NCBI RefSeq assembly: GCF_003952465.1
Contig: NZ_CP034448.1
Coordinates: forward strand, 4,937,001-5,001,000
Source of the DNA: Mesorhizobium sp. M1B.F.Ca.ET.045.04.1.1
Lineage (GTDB): Bacteria > Pseudomonadota > Alphaproteobacteria > Rhizobiales > Rhizobiaceae
Length of the DNA stretch: 64,000 nt
Reading direction: 5' to 3'
Positions 17,074 to 26,596 of the stretch are shown here, in pieces. The position numbers were made by a program, and so were the translations under genes. Below the pieces are notes generated by a model that was not told the origin of the DNA, did no database searches, and worked only from the letters and a program-made list of their open reading frames with translations. The number at the start of each line of letters is the position of its first letter. The stretch's first letter is position 1.

Positions 17074-18297
17074 CTAGCTGTCGTCTTCGACAACAGCAGG
17101 TGCGGCCTGTCCGGCAGTCTTCCGGCGCAGCATCTTGGTCAGCTTCCAGACCGTCGGATTGTTCTTGATGAACGCCTTTGCCCGCGCGCCTTGCCTAAGC
17201 CCCGTTGCCAGCACCCGGCCCTTCAGCGTCAACGGCGCAAGCGCCTCGAAATGCTGGACCTCGATGTCGCACCAGAGCCGCTTGTAAGGCTCGTCGCCGA
17301 CCGAGAAATCGTAGGCAGCGAAACCGAGCTCGCAAGCTTCCTGGATGTTGTCGAAGAACAGGAAGTCGCCGGGGCTGGTGAATGCGAGATCGTCCTCGGC
17401 GATCGCGCCGAACTCGCAGATCAGGCGTTTGCCCGAGCGGCTGGCGCCGGTAACGGCGCGAAGTTTGCCCGCTACATCCAGGCCATGCAGCAGGAAGGAT
17501 GGCTTTTCCTCGGCAAGCGCATCGGCAAACAGCGCCCGGAAGAAGGCACGCACCTCTTCGTCGCCGAAGACGTTGGCGATTCCCATCTTGGCGAAGCGCA
17601 CCTCCTTCATGTCGAAGAAGGCGTCGAGAAGCCTGTCGACCTCTTCGCGGCTTCGCGCCTCGATGCGGCGGAAGCTGCCGACGGCCTCGAATTTGCGTGT
17701 CTGCGAGCGATGCTTCTTGCGCTTGCGCTTGCCGCTCGCACGGGCGAGCAGCGCATCGAATCCTCCGTCGAGATCGACCGCGAGCGCAAGGTTCGGGCTC
17801 GGAAAATTCGGCAGCGCGGCGAGCGGATTGGCGAGGCCGTCGAGATCGGGCAGCAGCCGCTCCAGCGAAACGAGATCGATGCCCGGCCGCGCCTTGGCGA
17901 TGGCCGAGAACAACGAGCGGATCGCCGGACCGTCGATGGCCGGCAAAAACCGCGGGTCGGCGGCGGGGAAATTGCCGTTGGCATGACGTCCGCCCGCGAA
18001 CCGGGCGACGCGGAACGGGCCGGTTCGGACGACTTCCAGCGCCAGCGAAAGCGCCGGTCGGCTGTCGGTGTTCAGCGTGGCGATCACCATATCGGCCTTT
18101 GTCTCGGCCGCCCAGTTGCGCACCCAGGACGGGCTCTGCGCCGGGGCAAACAGCGCCGAGGCGCAGAACTCCGCATAGTCCGCTAGCCCGTCGCTCACCG
18201 CTGCCGTCAGCCGGCCCTGGCTCGAGGCAGGCGCACGCGCCGGCGCTTCGTTGGCCGCGACCCGATTGCCGTCAAATGAAGCGGCGGCGTCAACCAT
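17074..18297 (-). CDS. GNAT-type acyltransferase (BioF2/CelD-like)
   Basis: A 407-residue protein whose residues about 180 to 335 match the GNAT domain found in CelD/BcsL-like and FemAB-like proteins of polysaccharide loci (R-K-K-H-R-S-Q-T-R-K-F-E, then V-R-F-A-K-M-G-I, and D-F-L-F-F-D-N-I-Q-E-A-C). The first 170 residues are a related fold half. It probably transfers an acyl group to a sugar precursor or lipid-linked unit in the cytoplasm. It stands divergent from the deacetylase, suggesting the two tune N-acylation of the polymer. Acyl donor and acceptor are unknown. Confidence 0.8.
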   Translation of the reverse strand: MVDAAASFDGNRVAANEAPARAPASSQGRLTAAVSDGLADYAEFCASALFAPAQSPSWVRNWAAETKADMVIATLNTDSRPALSLALEVVRTGPFRVARFAGGRHANGNFPAADPRFLPAIDGPAIRSLFSAIAKARPGIDLVSLERLLPDLDGLANPLAALPNFPSPNLALAVDLDGGFDALLARASGKRKRKKHRSQTRKFEAVGSFRRIEARSREEVDRLLDAFFDMKEVRFAKMGIANVFGDEEVRAFFRALFADALAEEKPSFLLHGLDVAGKLRAVTGASRSGKRLICEFGAIAEDDLAFTSPGDFLFFDNIQEACELGFAAYDFSVGDEPYKRLWCDIEVQHFEALAPLTLKGRVLATGLRQGARAKAFIKNNPTVWKLTKMLRRKTAGQAAPAVVEDDS

Positions 18298-18383
18298 CCC
18301 TCAATCCTTAAGACGTATTGGTTGCAACCTGGGGTTCGCATAGGCGTCGTGCTTGGATGAGCCTAGGCGCAAAAGGTGAAGGA

Positions 18384-19442
18384 ATGATCGACGGGGGCGA
18401 GGCGATCCGGAAACTGGCCTTGAACGTTGCCCGCTACACCGGCCTCGCTCCGCTCGCGAAGCCGTTTGTCGGCGGCATCGGCGCCATCTTGATGCTGCAT
18501 CGCGTCACCGCGACGCCGGAGAAGCCGAACAGTGTCAATCGCCATCTGAACATCGCCCCTGCATTCCTTGACAAGCTGATCGCCGACATGAAGGCAAGGG
18601 GCTATGCCTTTGTTACCCTTGATGAAGCGATCGAGCGCATCAAGATTGGCGGCAAGAGCGGTCAGTTCGCCACAATCACCGCCGACGATGCCTATCGCGA
18701 CAACATGACGGAGGCGCTTCCGGTGCTGGAAAAGCACGGCGCGCCTATCACCATCTATGTCGCGCCCGGCTTGATCGACGGCGCGGCCGACCTGTGGTGG
18801 GACCTGGTCGAGGATATCGTCGATACGAGCTCGCGGCTTACGCTGAAGACGGCGAGCGGGTCGACGGTCGTCGATTGCTCGACACCCGGCAGAAAGATTC
18901 AGGCCGTTGCCCGGCTGAATGCCTGGCTGACCCTCGAGGTCCGCGAGGAAGCGCAGGGTGCGGCGCTGCGCGAACTGGCGCGGTCCAACGGGATCGAACT
19001 GGGCACCGGCCGTCCCGGCATCCTGATGAACTGGGACGAGATCCGGAGAATGACCGCGCATCCGCTGGTGACGATCGGCGCCCATACCATCAATCACCGC
19101 AACCTGAAGCGACTTTCCGAGGCGGATGCGCGGCATGAAATCGGCGATGTGAAGCGCATCCTCGAGGAAAGGCTCGGGCAGGAGCCGCGCCATTTCGCCT
19201 ACCCGTACGGCTATGCCAGAGCGGTCGGCTGCCGCGAGGTGGGTTTGGTCCGCGACGCCGGCTATGTCTCGGCGGTGACGACCCGGCACGGGGTGCTCAG
19301 AGCCGAGCATGCCGGCTTCCTGCACGCGCTGCCGCGCATCTCGGTCAACGGCCGCTACCAGAGCGTCGCCCATATCCGCACGATGCTCTCGGGCGTCACG
19401 ACGCCGCTCGCCAATGCCGGCAAGATGGTGGTGACGATCTGA
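18384..19442 (+). CDS. NodB-type polysaccharide deacetylase
   Basis: A 352-residue carbohydrate esterase family 4 protein. The catalytic/metal aspartates are in T-A-D-D-A-Y-R-D-N (about 97-105) and the zinc histidines in H-T-I-N-H (about 232-237), so the active site seems intact; P-I-T-I-Y-V-A-P-G and F-A-Y-P-Y-G support the fold. No signal peptide is obvious, so it may act on a cytoplasmic precursor. AAGGTGAAGGA lies just before ATG 18384; longer in-frame starts lack this. It is divergent from the GNAT gene and ends six bases before the convergent DUF2842 gene. Confidence 0.88.
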   Translation: MIDGGEAIRKLALNVARYTGLAPLAKPFVGGIGAILMLHRVTATPEKPNSVNRHLNIAPAFLDKLIADMKARGYAFVTLDEAIERIKIGGKSGQFATITADDAYRDNMTEALPVLEKHGAPITIYVAPGLIDGAADLWWDLVEDIVDTSSRLTLKTASGSTVVDCSTPGRKIQAVARLNAWLTLEVREEAQGAALRELARSNGIELGTGRPGILMNWDEIRRMTAHPLVTIGAHTINHRNLKRLSEADARHEIGDVKRILEERLGQEPRHFAYPYGYARAVGCREVGLVRDAGYVSAVTTRHGVLRAEHAGFLHALPRISVNGRYQSVAHIRTMLSGVTTPLANAGKMVVTI

Positions 19443-19448
19443 GGCGCC

Positions 19449-19664
19449 TTAGCCCTTCCGAGGTGGCTCCAGGATCAGCCATTTTATGATGCCCATCGCC
19501 GGCAGCACCCAGAGCAGGCCGCTGAGCAGGAAGAACAGGAAGTGCGCCATCGAACCATATTCCGCGAGCCTGGTCACCGCGATGGCCGAAGCGATCAGCG
19601 CGTAGATGATGACCAGCGCCACCAGCAGGATGGTTCCAATCAGCTTTTTCAGGCGAATGGGCAT
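19449..19664 (-). CDS. DUF2842 small membrane protein
   Basis: A 71-residue protein with two membrane segments (about 9-31 and 40-62) and a basic start, M-P-I-R-L-K-K-L-I-G-T. Both ends match the DUF2842 family of alphaproteobacteria, which is often found next to heme A synthase or cytochrome oxidase genes, as here. Function is unknown. It is convergent with the deacetylase and divergent from the heme A synthase gene. Confidence 0.85.
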   Translation of the reverse strand: MPIRLKKLIGTILLVALVIIYALIASAIAVTRLAEYGSMAHFLFFLLSGLLWVLPAMGIIKWLILEPPRKG

Positions 19665-19817
19665 GTCGCGGTCCCGTTGAGCAGCTTCGCTTAGGCTGAT
19701 TGGGCGGTGCGCGCAACTCTGGAGCTTCGGCGCGACGGCGTGCCGCGCTGTCCGGTCTTGCCACCGGGCCTGCCTTGGTCCACCAATCCCGCGATTTAAA
19801 TTGCCGGGAAACGTCCC

Positions 19818-20981
19818 ATGGCTGCCATCACCGCCACGGCTTCATACGCCGCCCGCGATCGCGATCTGCGTAACCGCGCACCGGTGCGCGGCTGGCTGTA
19901 TTTCGTGGTCATCGTGCTGTTTGCGCTGGTCCTGGTCGGAGGCTCCACCAGACTCACCGGTTCCGGCCTCTCGATCACCGAATGGCAGCCGATCCACGGC
20001 GTGATCCCGCCGCTCAGCGATGCCGAATGGCAGGAAGAATTCCAGCGTTACCAGCAGATCCCGCAATACACCGAGCTCAACAAGGGCATGAGCATCGAGG
20101 CTTTCAAGTCGATCTTCTGGTGGGAGTGGGTGCACCGTATCCTTGCGCGCAGCGTCGGCGTCGTCTTCGCCTTGCCGCTGCTGTTCTTCTGGGCGACGCG
20201 CCGCATCGAACGCGGCCTCGGGCCGAAACTGGCCGGCATCCTTCTGCTTGGCGGCCTGCAGGGCGCCATCGGCTGGTGGATGGTGGCGTCGGGCCTGGTC
20301 GACCGCGTCTCGGTCAGCCAGTACCGGTTGGCGACGCACCTGACGATCGCCGCGCTGATCTTCACCGCGACCATGGTGGTCGCGCGGGGCCTTGCGCCGC
20401 ATTCGGAGCCGGCCGCCGACCGCCCGACACAGCGGCTCGCCGGCTTCATCGTGCTTTTGGCGCTGATCCAGATCTATCTGGGCGGGCTGGTTGCCGGCCT
20501 CCATGCCGGCATGAGCTACAACACATGGCCGCTTATGGACGGCAAGGTGATCCCATCCGACCTGCTGCTGCTCGAACCGGCATGGCGGAACTTCTTCGAG
20601 AATCCGAAGACGGTGCAATTCGTGCACCGGGTCGGCGCCTATACGCTCTTTGTCGTGGCGCTCTGGCACATGATCGCCACATGGCGCCGCCAGCCCGGCA
20701 CCACGCATGCCCGCCGCGCCACGCTGCTGTTTTTACTGGTGTTGGTCCAGGCCTCGATCGGCATCGGCACGCTGGTGATGCAGGTGCCGCTGCACATGGC
20801 GTTGACCCATCAGGCGATCGCGCTGGTCTTGCTTGGCTTTGCCGCCGCGCACTGGCGCGGCACCAAGGGCGCTTATCCCTTGCCAACGCGGCCACCTATG
20901 AAACGCAGATATGCGCTACTCGTTGGCGTCGGCGTGGCATTAATTGCAAAGGGGCTGAGCCTGTCCTTCCCGCCGATGTAA
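19818..20981 (+). CDS. ctaA: Heme A synthase (COX15/CtaA)
   Basis: A 387-residue inner-membrane protein with about eight membrane segments. It oxidises the C8 methyl of heme O to a formyl group, giving heme A for aa3 oxidases. Diagnostic stretches are G-G-S-T-R-L-T-G-S-G-L-S-I-T-E-W after the first helix, the heme-ligand histidines in W-E-W-V-H-R, R-L-A-T-H-L, F-V-H-R and L-T-H-Q, and G-L-H-A-G-M-S-Y-N-T-W. This is the type with four conserved histidines. ATG 19818 is used. Monocistronic. Confidence 0.96.
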   Translation: MAAITATASYAARDRDLRNRAPVRGWLYFVVIVLFALVLVGGSTRLTGSGLSITEWQPIHGVIPPLSDAEWQEEFQRYQQIPQYTELNKGMSIEAFKSIFWWEWVHRILARSVGVVFALPLLFFWATRRIERGLGPKLAGILLLGGLQGAIGWWMVASGLVDRVSVSQYRLATHLTIAALIFTATMVVARGLAPHSEPAADRPTQRLAGFIVLLALIQIYLGGLVAGLHAGMSYNTWPLMDGKVIPSDLLLLEPAWRNFFENPKTVQFVHRVGAYTLFVVALWHMIATWRRQPGTTHARRATLLFLLVLVQASIGIGTLVMQVPLHMALTHQAIALVLLGFAAAHWRGTKGAYPLPTRPPMKRRYALLVGVGVALIAKGLSLSFPPM

Positions 20982-21007
20982 CACGGAGAGGTGGACCGAT
21001 AGCTCGC

Positions 21008-21940
21008 TCAGTGCTTGATGCCGAGCATCAGGTCCAGGTTCTGCACGGCCGCACCCGAGGCACCCTTGCCGAGATTGTCATAGACCGCCAAGAGCAGGGC
21101 CTGCGCCCGATCGTCATTGGCGAACACATAGACCTTCATCCGGTTGGTTCCGTTATAGACCTCCGGATCGATCTCCGGCATGCGCTCCATATGCGTGTAG
21201 GGCGCGACCTCGACGACGCCGCCATCGATGGAGGCAAAGTGGTCGGCGATCGCCGCGTGGAGCTCGGCGCCCGTCGGCACGCGGTCGAGGCCGCCGAGCT
21301 GCAGCGGCACCACCGTGATCATGCCTTGCGCGAAATTACCGACCGCCGGCTGCATGATCGGATCATGCGACAGCTTCGCATAGGTCCTGAGTTCCGGCAC
21401 GTGCTTGTGCTGCAGCGTCAGGCCATAAGGCAGGAATTCGGGCGCATCCTCGCCCTTGCCGACATAGTCCTCGATCATCGGGCGGCCGCCGCCGGAATAG
21501 CCGGAAATGCCGTTGACGGTGACCGGGAAATCGGCGGGCAGCAGGCCGGCGGAAACCAGCGGGCGGAGCGTCGCGATCGGCCCCTGGGGCCAGCAGCCGG
21601 GGTTGGCGATGCGTTTCGCGCTGGCGATCTTCTTCGCCTGGTCTTTGTCCATTTCGGCGAAGCCGTATTCCCAGCCTTCGGCCACGCGGTGCGCGGTCGA
21701 AGCGTCGATGACTTTTGTCGTGTCGTTCTCGATCAGCGACACGCTTTCCTTGGCCGCGGCATCCGGCAGGCAAAGGATCGCGACATCGGCGGCGTTGAGG
21801 AATTCGGCCCGGGCCGCGGCTTCCTTGCGGCGGTCGGCGGGAATGGAGATGATCTCCAGGTCGTCGCGGTCGGCCAGCAGTGCCCTGATCTGTAGGCCTG
21901 TCGTGCCATGCTCGCCGTCAATGAAGATTTTCGGTTTCAT
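21008..21940 (-). CDS. argC: N-acetyl-gamma-glutamyl-phosphate reductase
   Basis: ArgC reduces N-acetylglutamyl phosphate with NADPH to the semialdehyde in arginine synthesis. At 310 residues it is the shorter type-2 form usual in alphaproteobacteria. The N-terminal stretch F-I-D-G-E-H-G-T-T-G-L is the nucleotide loop, cysteine 116 in N-P-G-C-W-P-Q-G is the catalytic thiol, and G-I-S-G-Y-S-G-G-G follows. The agmatinase gene lies 30 bases upstream on the same strand, so two arginine-related enzymes may be cotranscribed. Confidence 0.95.
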   Translation of the reverse strand: MKPKIFIDGEHGTTGLQIRALLADRDDLEIISIPADRRKEAAARAEFLNAADVAILCLPDAAAKESVSLIENDTTKVIDASTAHRVAEGWEYGFAEMDKDQAKKIASAKRIANPGCWPQGPIATLRPLVSAGLLPADFPVTVNGISGYSGGGRPMIEDYVGKGEDAPEFLPYGLTLQHKHVPELRTYAKLSHDPIMQPAVGNFAQGMITVVPLQLGGLDRVPTGAELHAAIADHFASIDGGVVEVAPYTHMERMPEIDPEVYNGTNRMKVYVFANDDRAQALLLAVYDNLGKGASGAAVQNLDLMLGIKH

Positions 21941-21969
21941 CGGTTACCAAATTCCCTGCGATTCCAAAG

Positions 21970-22971
21970 TTATATGCCTTGAGCGTTATGCATCACGGCA
22001 TGAGTGCCGTTGTTCAGGTCCTCGAGCCTCGCCTTCCGCTCCGCCACCAGGCCGAGATAGTGCATGGCGATGATCGATCCGGCGATCGCCGTAATATCGG
22101 CATGATCATAGGCCGGCGCAACCTCGACGACGTCGGCGCCGACGATATCGACCTGGCCGAGCTGGCGCAGCGTCGAGAGCATCTTGGCCGAGGACGGGCC
22201 GCCGGCCACCGGTGTGCCGGTACCGGGCGCGAAAGCCGGGTCGAGGCAATCGATGTCGAAGGTGAGATAGGTCTTCCTGCCGCCGGTGCGGTCGACGATC
22301 GCGTAGGCGATGTCGGAGGCCCGCATTTCCTCGACCTCATGGCCGTAGAGGATCTTGATGCCGAAGGTGTCCGGCGCATGCGTACGAATGCCGATCTGGA
22401 TCGAGCGGTCGGGATCGATGATGCCCTCATTCACCGCCCGGGCGACGAAGGAGCCGTGGTCGATGCGCTTGCCGTCGTCCGGCCATGTGTCCTGATGCGC
22501 GTCGAACTGCACCAAGGCCAGCGGCCCGTGGATCGCGGCATGCGCCTTGAGCAGCGGCCAGGTGACGAAATGATCGCCGCCGAGCGTCAAAAGGAAAGCG
22601 CCTGACTTCAGGATCTTGACCGCCTCGCGCTCGATCGTGCCGGGGGTCTTCTGGTGGTTGCCGCTGTCGAGCAGGCAATCGCCATAGTCGACCACCGCGA
22701 GTTGCTCGAACAGGTCGCGCGAGAACGGGTATTGCGGATCGTTGTCGAGGATCGCCGAGGCGCGGCGGATCGCCTGTGGCCCGAAGCGGGCGCCCGGACG
22801 GTTGGTGACGGCGGCGTCGAAAGGAATGCCCCACACAACGGCGTCCGCACCCTTCACGTCCTTCGTGTATTTGCGCCGCATGAACGACAGCGCGCCGGCA
22901 TAGGTCGGCTCGAACGACGCGCCCGTCCTTGAACGGGCGGTGAAGGCGTGGTCGATCTCTTTATTCGCCAT
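21970..22971 (-). CDS. speB: Agmatinase
   Basis: A 333-residue ureohydrolase that converts agmatine to putrescine and urea. The binuclear manganese site is visible as G-G-D-H, D-A-H-Q-D-T and D-I-D-C-L-D-P-A. M-A-N-K-E-I-D-H is taken as the start because GAGG lies about nine bases upstream; a longer start at 23004 is possible. Members of the family also include guanidinobutyrase and related amidinohydrolases, which the sequence alone cannot exclude. Its neighbour argC argues for arginine or agmatine metabolism. Confidence 0.87.
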   Translation of the reverse strand: MANKEIDHAFTARSRTGASFEPTYAGALSFMRRKYTKDVKGADAVVWGIPFDAAVTNRPGARFGPQAIRRASAILDNDPQYPFSRDLFEQLAVVDYGDCLLDSGNHQKTPGTIEREAVKILKSGAFLLTLGGDHFVTWPLLKAHAAIHGPLALVQFDAHQDTWPDDGKRIDHGSFVARAVNEGIIDPDRSIQIGIRTHAPDTFGIKILYGHEVEEMRASDIAYAIVDRTGGRKTYLTFDIDCLDPAFAPGTGTPVAGGPSSAKMLSTLRQLGQVDIVGADVVEVAPAYDHADITAIAGSIIAMHYLGLVAERKARLEDLNNGTHAVMHNAQGI

Positions 22972-23095
22972 TACGGGTCCTCGGTTGTCATCGGGCAGCC
23001 ACAACTACAGAACCGGCACGCAACATGCCAGTCACAGCTTGCGGAGACGGAATGGCGCTCGCCGAGTGCCATGGCAACACAGGATTTGTACCATT

Positions 23096-24310
23096 ATGAC
23101 CGAGGCTGCCTTGCTCAACCTCGCACCCCCGCGGGCGGCGATCCGCGCCGGCACGGTGGCTGGCGAGCGCTTCCTGGTGCTGGATTCCTGGCGCGGCATC
23201 TGTGCGCTTTTGGTGGCGCTGTTCCATTTTCCGACGACGTCGACGATCTCGCAGAGCGCCTTTGTCGGCGGCTCCTATCTGTTCGTGGACTTCTTCTTCG
23301 TGCTTTCCGGCTTCGTCATCGCCAGCTCCTATGGCAGCCGGCTGAGCGAGCCGGACGGGCTCGCCCGTTTCGCGCTGGTGCGCTTCGGCCGCATCTACCC
23401 GCTGCATCTTTTGATGCTTGCCGCTTTCGCTGGCTTCGAGGCGGTACGGCTTGTGCTCCCGGCCGTGCATGGAACCGGCGGCGCGCCCTTCACCGGCGGC
23501 TTCGATCTGAGAAGCCTCATTGCCAATCTCTTTCTGCTGCAGGGCATGGGGGTTGAGGGTCGTCTGAGCTGGAACGCGCCGAGCTGGAGCATTTCGGCCG
23601 AGTTCTTCACTTATCTGCTGTTTGCCGGCGCGGTGTTCGCGGCCGGCCGCCGCGCCTGGATATGGTTTGTCGCCGCGGCTGTCACGGCGCCTTTCTTCCT
23701 GCTGGCCCTCTCGACCCGTCATATGGACGTGTCCTTCGATTTCGGCTTCATCCGCTGCCTGTACGGCTTCTCGCTTGGAGCGCTGCTTGCGTGGTTTCAG
23801 CATGATTCCATTGCAGAGGCGCGACAGGCACGTAGCGGCGGGGCAGGGCGCGTCGCCTGGACGCTGGCCGAGCTCGCCATGATCGTGGTGATCGGGCTAT
23901 TCGTCTCCGCCGCCGGCACGAATGACGCCGGCATTGCAGCACCTGTCGTCTTCGCGCTGGCCCTCTACCTCTTCGCCCATGAGGGCGGCCTGATCAGCGC
24001 GCTGCTGCGCAGCCGCCCGATGCTGCTGCTCGGCTCGCTCTCCTACTCGATCTACATGGTCCACATCTTCGTGCAGGCGCGTTTGATCAATGTCGGCGGC
24101 CTGATCGAGCGCAAGCTCGGGCTTGGCATTGTCGGCGACATGACGCTGCGCGGCGATCAGGTGGCCGGCTTCGGTGTCGGCTCGCCGTGGATCGGCCTCG
24201 CCGCGATCATAGCCATGTTGATCGCCGTCATCGTCGCATCCTGGTTCACCTGGCGCTTTGTCGAGATGCCGGCGCTGGCCTGGTTCCGTCGCCTTTCCAA
24301 GCGGATTTGA
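23096..24310 (+). CDS. Acyltransferase family 3 membrane protein
   Basis: A 404-residue integral membrane O-acyltransferase with about ten helices. The first helix motif L-D-S-W-R-G-I-C-A-L-L-V-A-L-F-H-F contains the family's R...H pair, and V-D-F-F-F-V-L-S-G-F-V-I follows. Relatives such as ExoZ and NodX acetylate extracellular polysaccharides or Nod factors. Here it is separated from the EPS genes by about 4 kb, so its substrate is uncertain. ATG 23096 opens a normal N-terminus; an in-frame extension to 22940 overlaps the agmatinase promoter and is unlikely. Confidence 0.87.
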   Translation: MTEAALLNLAPPRAAIRAGTVAGERFLVLDSWRGICALLVALFHFPTTSTISQSAFVGGSYLFVDFFFVLSGFVIASSYGSRLSEPDGLARFALVRFGRIYPLHLLMLAAFAGFEAVRLVLPAVHGTGGAPFTGGFDLRSLIANLFLLQGMGVEGRLSWNAPSWSISAEFFTYLLFAGAVFAAGRRAWIWFVAAAVTAPFFLLALSTRHMDVSFDFGFIRCLYGFSLGALLAWFQHDSIAEARQARSGGAGRVAWTLAELAMIVVIGLFVSAAGTNDAGIAAPVVFALALYLFAHEGGLISALLRSRPMLLLGSLSYSIYMVHIFVQARLINVGGLIERKLGLGIVGDMTLRGDQVAGFGVGSPWIGLAAIIAMLIAVIVASWFTWRFVEMPALAWFRRLSKRI

Positions 24311-24393
24311 CCAAACAGCTAGCCGGCTTCGTTCACCGCCCTGTCATGGGCATCGCCTAACCGGGTCACGACCCGGAACGGAGCGATTCCCTG

Positions 24394-25452
24394 ATGCGAA
24401 CACTCTGGCTGAGCCTTCTTCTGTCCACTACGCTTGCTGTCGCCACAAGCCAAAGTTTAGCCGGCGAGACACGCGCCAGCCAGATCCTCGACCGCTTCGA
24501 GCACGCCAACCAGTGGCGCGATCATGTGATGATCGCCGCGCACCGCGCCGGCAGCATGCAGGCCGGCAAGACGCTTTATGCCGAGAACTCGCTGGCCGCG
24601 GTCGAGGGCTCGATCGCGATCGGCGCCGAGATCGTCGAGGTTGACGTCAGGCGCTCGAAGGATGGTGCGTTCGTCATCATGCATGACAGCTGGCTGGACC
24701 GCACCACCACCTGCAAGGGCGAGGTGGTAAAATATACGCTGGCCGAGCTGAAGAAATGCCGGCTGGTGATCGAGGGCACCGGCACCGTCACCGACGAGCC
24801 GGTATCGACGCTGCGCGAAATGCTGGCGGAGACCAAGGACAGAATCCTGATCAACCTCGACAACAAGCTGGAGGTGACGGACCTGCCCGGCATGATCGCG
24901 ATCGCCCGCGATCTCGGCATGGCCGATCAGGTGATCGTCAAGGAAAACCTGTGGAACCGCCAGCGCATCGATGCTGCGAAGGTGGCACTCGCCAAGGCCG
25001 GCGGCGGTTTCCAGTTCATGCCGATCCTTGCCGACGACGCCGTGCATGATGCTGCGTTTGCCGGTGAGGTCGACAAAGCGTTTGCGCCGCGTGCCATCGA
25101 GCTGATCGACTGGCGCAATGGCGCCGAGACGCTGACCGCGACCGGCGGGCCGCTGTTCAGCACCCGCATGCGGGCCTCTGCCGTGCGCGGAGACTGGCAT
25201 CTTTGGGCCGACACCTACGCCATCGTCAACAAGCCGGGCGGCTTCCTCGCCGGCGGCCGCGGCGACGAACTGGCGGTCGCCGCCAGCCTGCCGCGCGAAG
25301 CCTGGGGTTTTTGGGCCGACCGCGGCGCCACCATCATCCAGACCGACGAGCCGAAGGCGGCGATCGAATGGCTCGCGGCTAATGGTTTTCGTGTGCCTTA
25401 CACGACGGACATAAAGTCGGCTGAGCCTGCGCATACCGCCAGTATTAACTAG
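24394..25452 (+). CDS. Exported glycerophosphodiester phosphodiesterase
   Basis: A 352-residue GDPD-family enzyme with a signal peptide ending near A-G-E at residue 25, so it probably acts in the periplasm. Active-site elements are A-A-H-R-A-G-S, A-E-N-S-L, V-E-V-D-V-R and I-M-H-D; a calcium- or magnesium-dependent TIM barrel is expected. Phospholipid headgroup recycling is the likely role, giving glycerol-3-phosphate. It lies alone and is followed by an intergenic palindromic element. Confidence 0.87.
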   Translation: MRTLWLSLLLSTTLAVATSQSLAGETRASQILDRFEHANQWRDHVMIAAHRAGSMQAGKTLYAENSLAAVEGSIAIGAEIVEVDVRRSKDGAFVIMHDSWLDRTTTCKGEVVKYTLAELKKCRLVIEGTGTVTDEPVSTLREMLAETKDRILINLDNKLEVTDLPGMIAIARDLGMADQVIVKENLWNRQRIDAAKVALAKAGGGFQFMPILADDAVHDAAFAGEVDKAFAPRAIELIDWRNGAETLTATGGPLFSTRMRASAVRGDWHLWADTYAIVNKPGGFLAGGRGDELAVAASLPREAWGFWADRGATIIQTDEPKAAIEWLAANGFRVPYTTDIKSAEPAHTASIN

Positions 25453-25472
25453 GAGTCGGGGCTGGAACTGCG

Positions 25473-25616
25473 ATCTCCCCCCTTGAGGGGGAGATGGCCG
25501 GCAGGCCAGAAGGGGTCGCCTCGCGCAAAGCGCCAACCTCTATCTGCGGCGTCGAGTCCAGTCGAACCGACCCCCTCTGTCGCCTTTGGCGACATCTCCC
25601 CCTCAAAGGGGGAGAT
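25473..25616. repeat. Rhizobial inverted-repeat intergenic element
   Basis: Two 23-base self-complementary ends, each ATCTCCCCC-type with a short loop (25473-25495 and 25594-25616), enclose about 100 bases including GTCGCC...GGCGAC stems. Such roughly 150-base elements recur in Mesorhizobium intergenic regions. It lies between the ends of two convergent genes and could help stop transcription from both. Confidence 0.7.
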
Positions 25617-25628
25617 TAGCTCGGCGCC

Positions 25629-26501
25629 CTACGCCGCTTTCGCCACGCCATCCAGTTCCGTCAGCACCTCGTCCGACAGCTCCAGTTCCGCCGCCGCCAG
25701 ATTCTCCCGCAGATGTCCCACCGACGACGTGCCCGGGATCAGCAAGATGTTCGGCGCCCGCTGCAACAGCCACGCCAGCGCAACCTGCATCGGCGTCACG
25801 CCGAGCCCTTCCGCGACGCCCGACAGGGTCGATGACTGCAGCGGGCTGAAGCCGCCGAGCGGGAAGAACGGCACATAGGCGATGCCGTCGCGGGCAAGCT
25901 CGTCGATCAGCGCGTCGTCTTGCCTGTGCGCCAGATTGTACTGGTTCTGCACGCAGACGATCTCGCAGATGCGGCGGCCTTCCTCGATCTGGGTGCGAGT
26001 GACATTGCTCAGGCCGATGTGGCGGACCAGGCCCTTGCGCTGAAGCTCGGCAAGCTTGGTGACTTGCGCCTCGATGGAGCCCTCCGCTGGACCATGCACC
26101 CCGAACATGATGCGCAGATTGACGACGTCCATCACCTCGAGGCCAAGATTGCGAAGGTTGTCGTGCACGGCCTGCTCGAGCTCATCGGCTGTGAAGGCCG
26201 GCAGCCAGGAGGCGTCTTCGCCGCGACGGGCGCCGATCTTGGTGACGATCGTGAGGTCGTCGGGGTAGGGCGCCAGCGCCTCGCGGATCAGCTTGTTGGT
26301 GACGTACGGCCCGTAATAATCGCTGGTGTCGATATGGTCCACGCCTTGCGCTACCGCTTCGCGCAGCACGGCGATGGCCGCGTCATGGTCCTTCGGCGGA
26401 CCGAACACACCTTTGCCCGCAAGCTGCATGGCGCCGTAGCCGAGGCGGCGAACCGATCGGTCGCCAAGTTTGTAAGTACCGGATTTGTCTAGACTGGACA
26501 T
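25629..26501 (-). CDS. pdxI: Aldo/keto reductase, PdxI/YdbC-like
   Basis: A 290-residue NADPH-dependent aldo/keto reductase that closely resembles E. coli YdbC (PdxI, pyridoxal reductase) as I remember it: R-L-G-Y-G-A-M-Q-L-A-G, F-G-P-P, H-I-D-T-S-D-Y-Y-G-P-Y-V-T-N, I-V-T-K-I-G-A-R-R-G-E-D-A-S-W, and P-G-T-S-S-V near the end. The usual AKR histidine is replaced by the V-V-N-L-R segment, as in YdbC. AAGGAG precedes ATG 26501. The divergent LysR gene 95 bases away probably controls it. Role in vitamin B6 salvage is by homology. Confidence 0.8.
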   Translation of the reverse strand: MSSLDKSGTYKLGDRSVRRLGYGAMQLAGKGVFGPPKDHDAAIAVLREAVAQGVDHIDTSDYYGPYVTNKLIREALAPYPDDLTIVTKIGARRGEDASWLPAFTADELEQAVHDNLRNLGLEVMDVVNLRIMFGVHGPAEGSIEAQVTKLAELQRKGLVRHIGLSNVTRTQIEEGRRICEIVCVQNQYNLAHRQDDALIDELARDGIAYVPFFPLGGFSPLQSSTLSGVAEGLGVTPMQVALAWLLQRAPNILLIPGTSSVGHLRENLAAAELELSDEVLTELDGVAKAA

Positions 26502-26596
26502 CGTGGTTCTCCTTCGCCGTCGGCGAGTGAGATAGGGCATAGCCGCTGTCCCGATAACCGGGTATAACCAGCACGACCTGTGCGGAACTAAGAACA

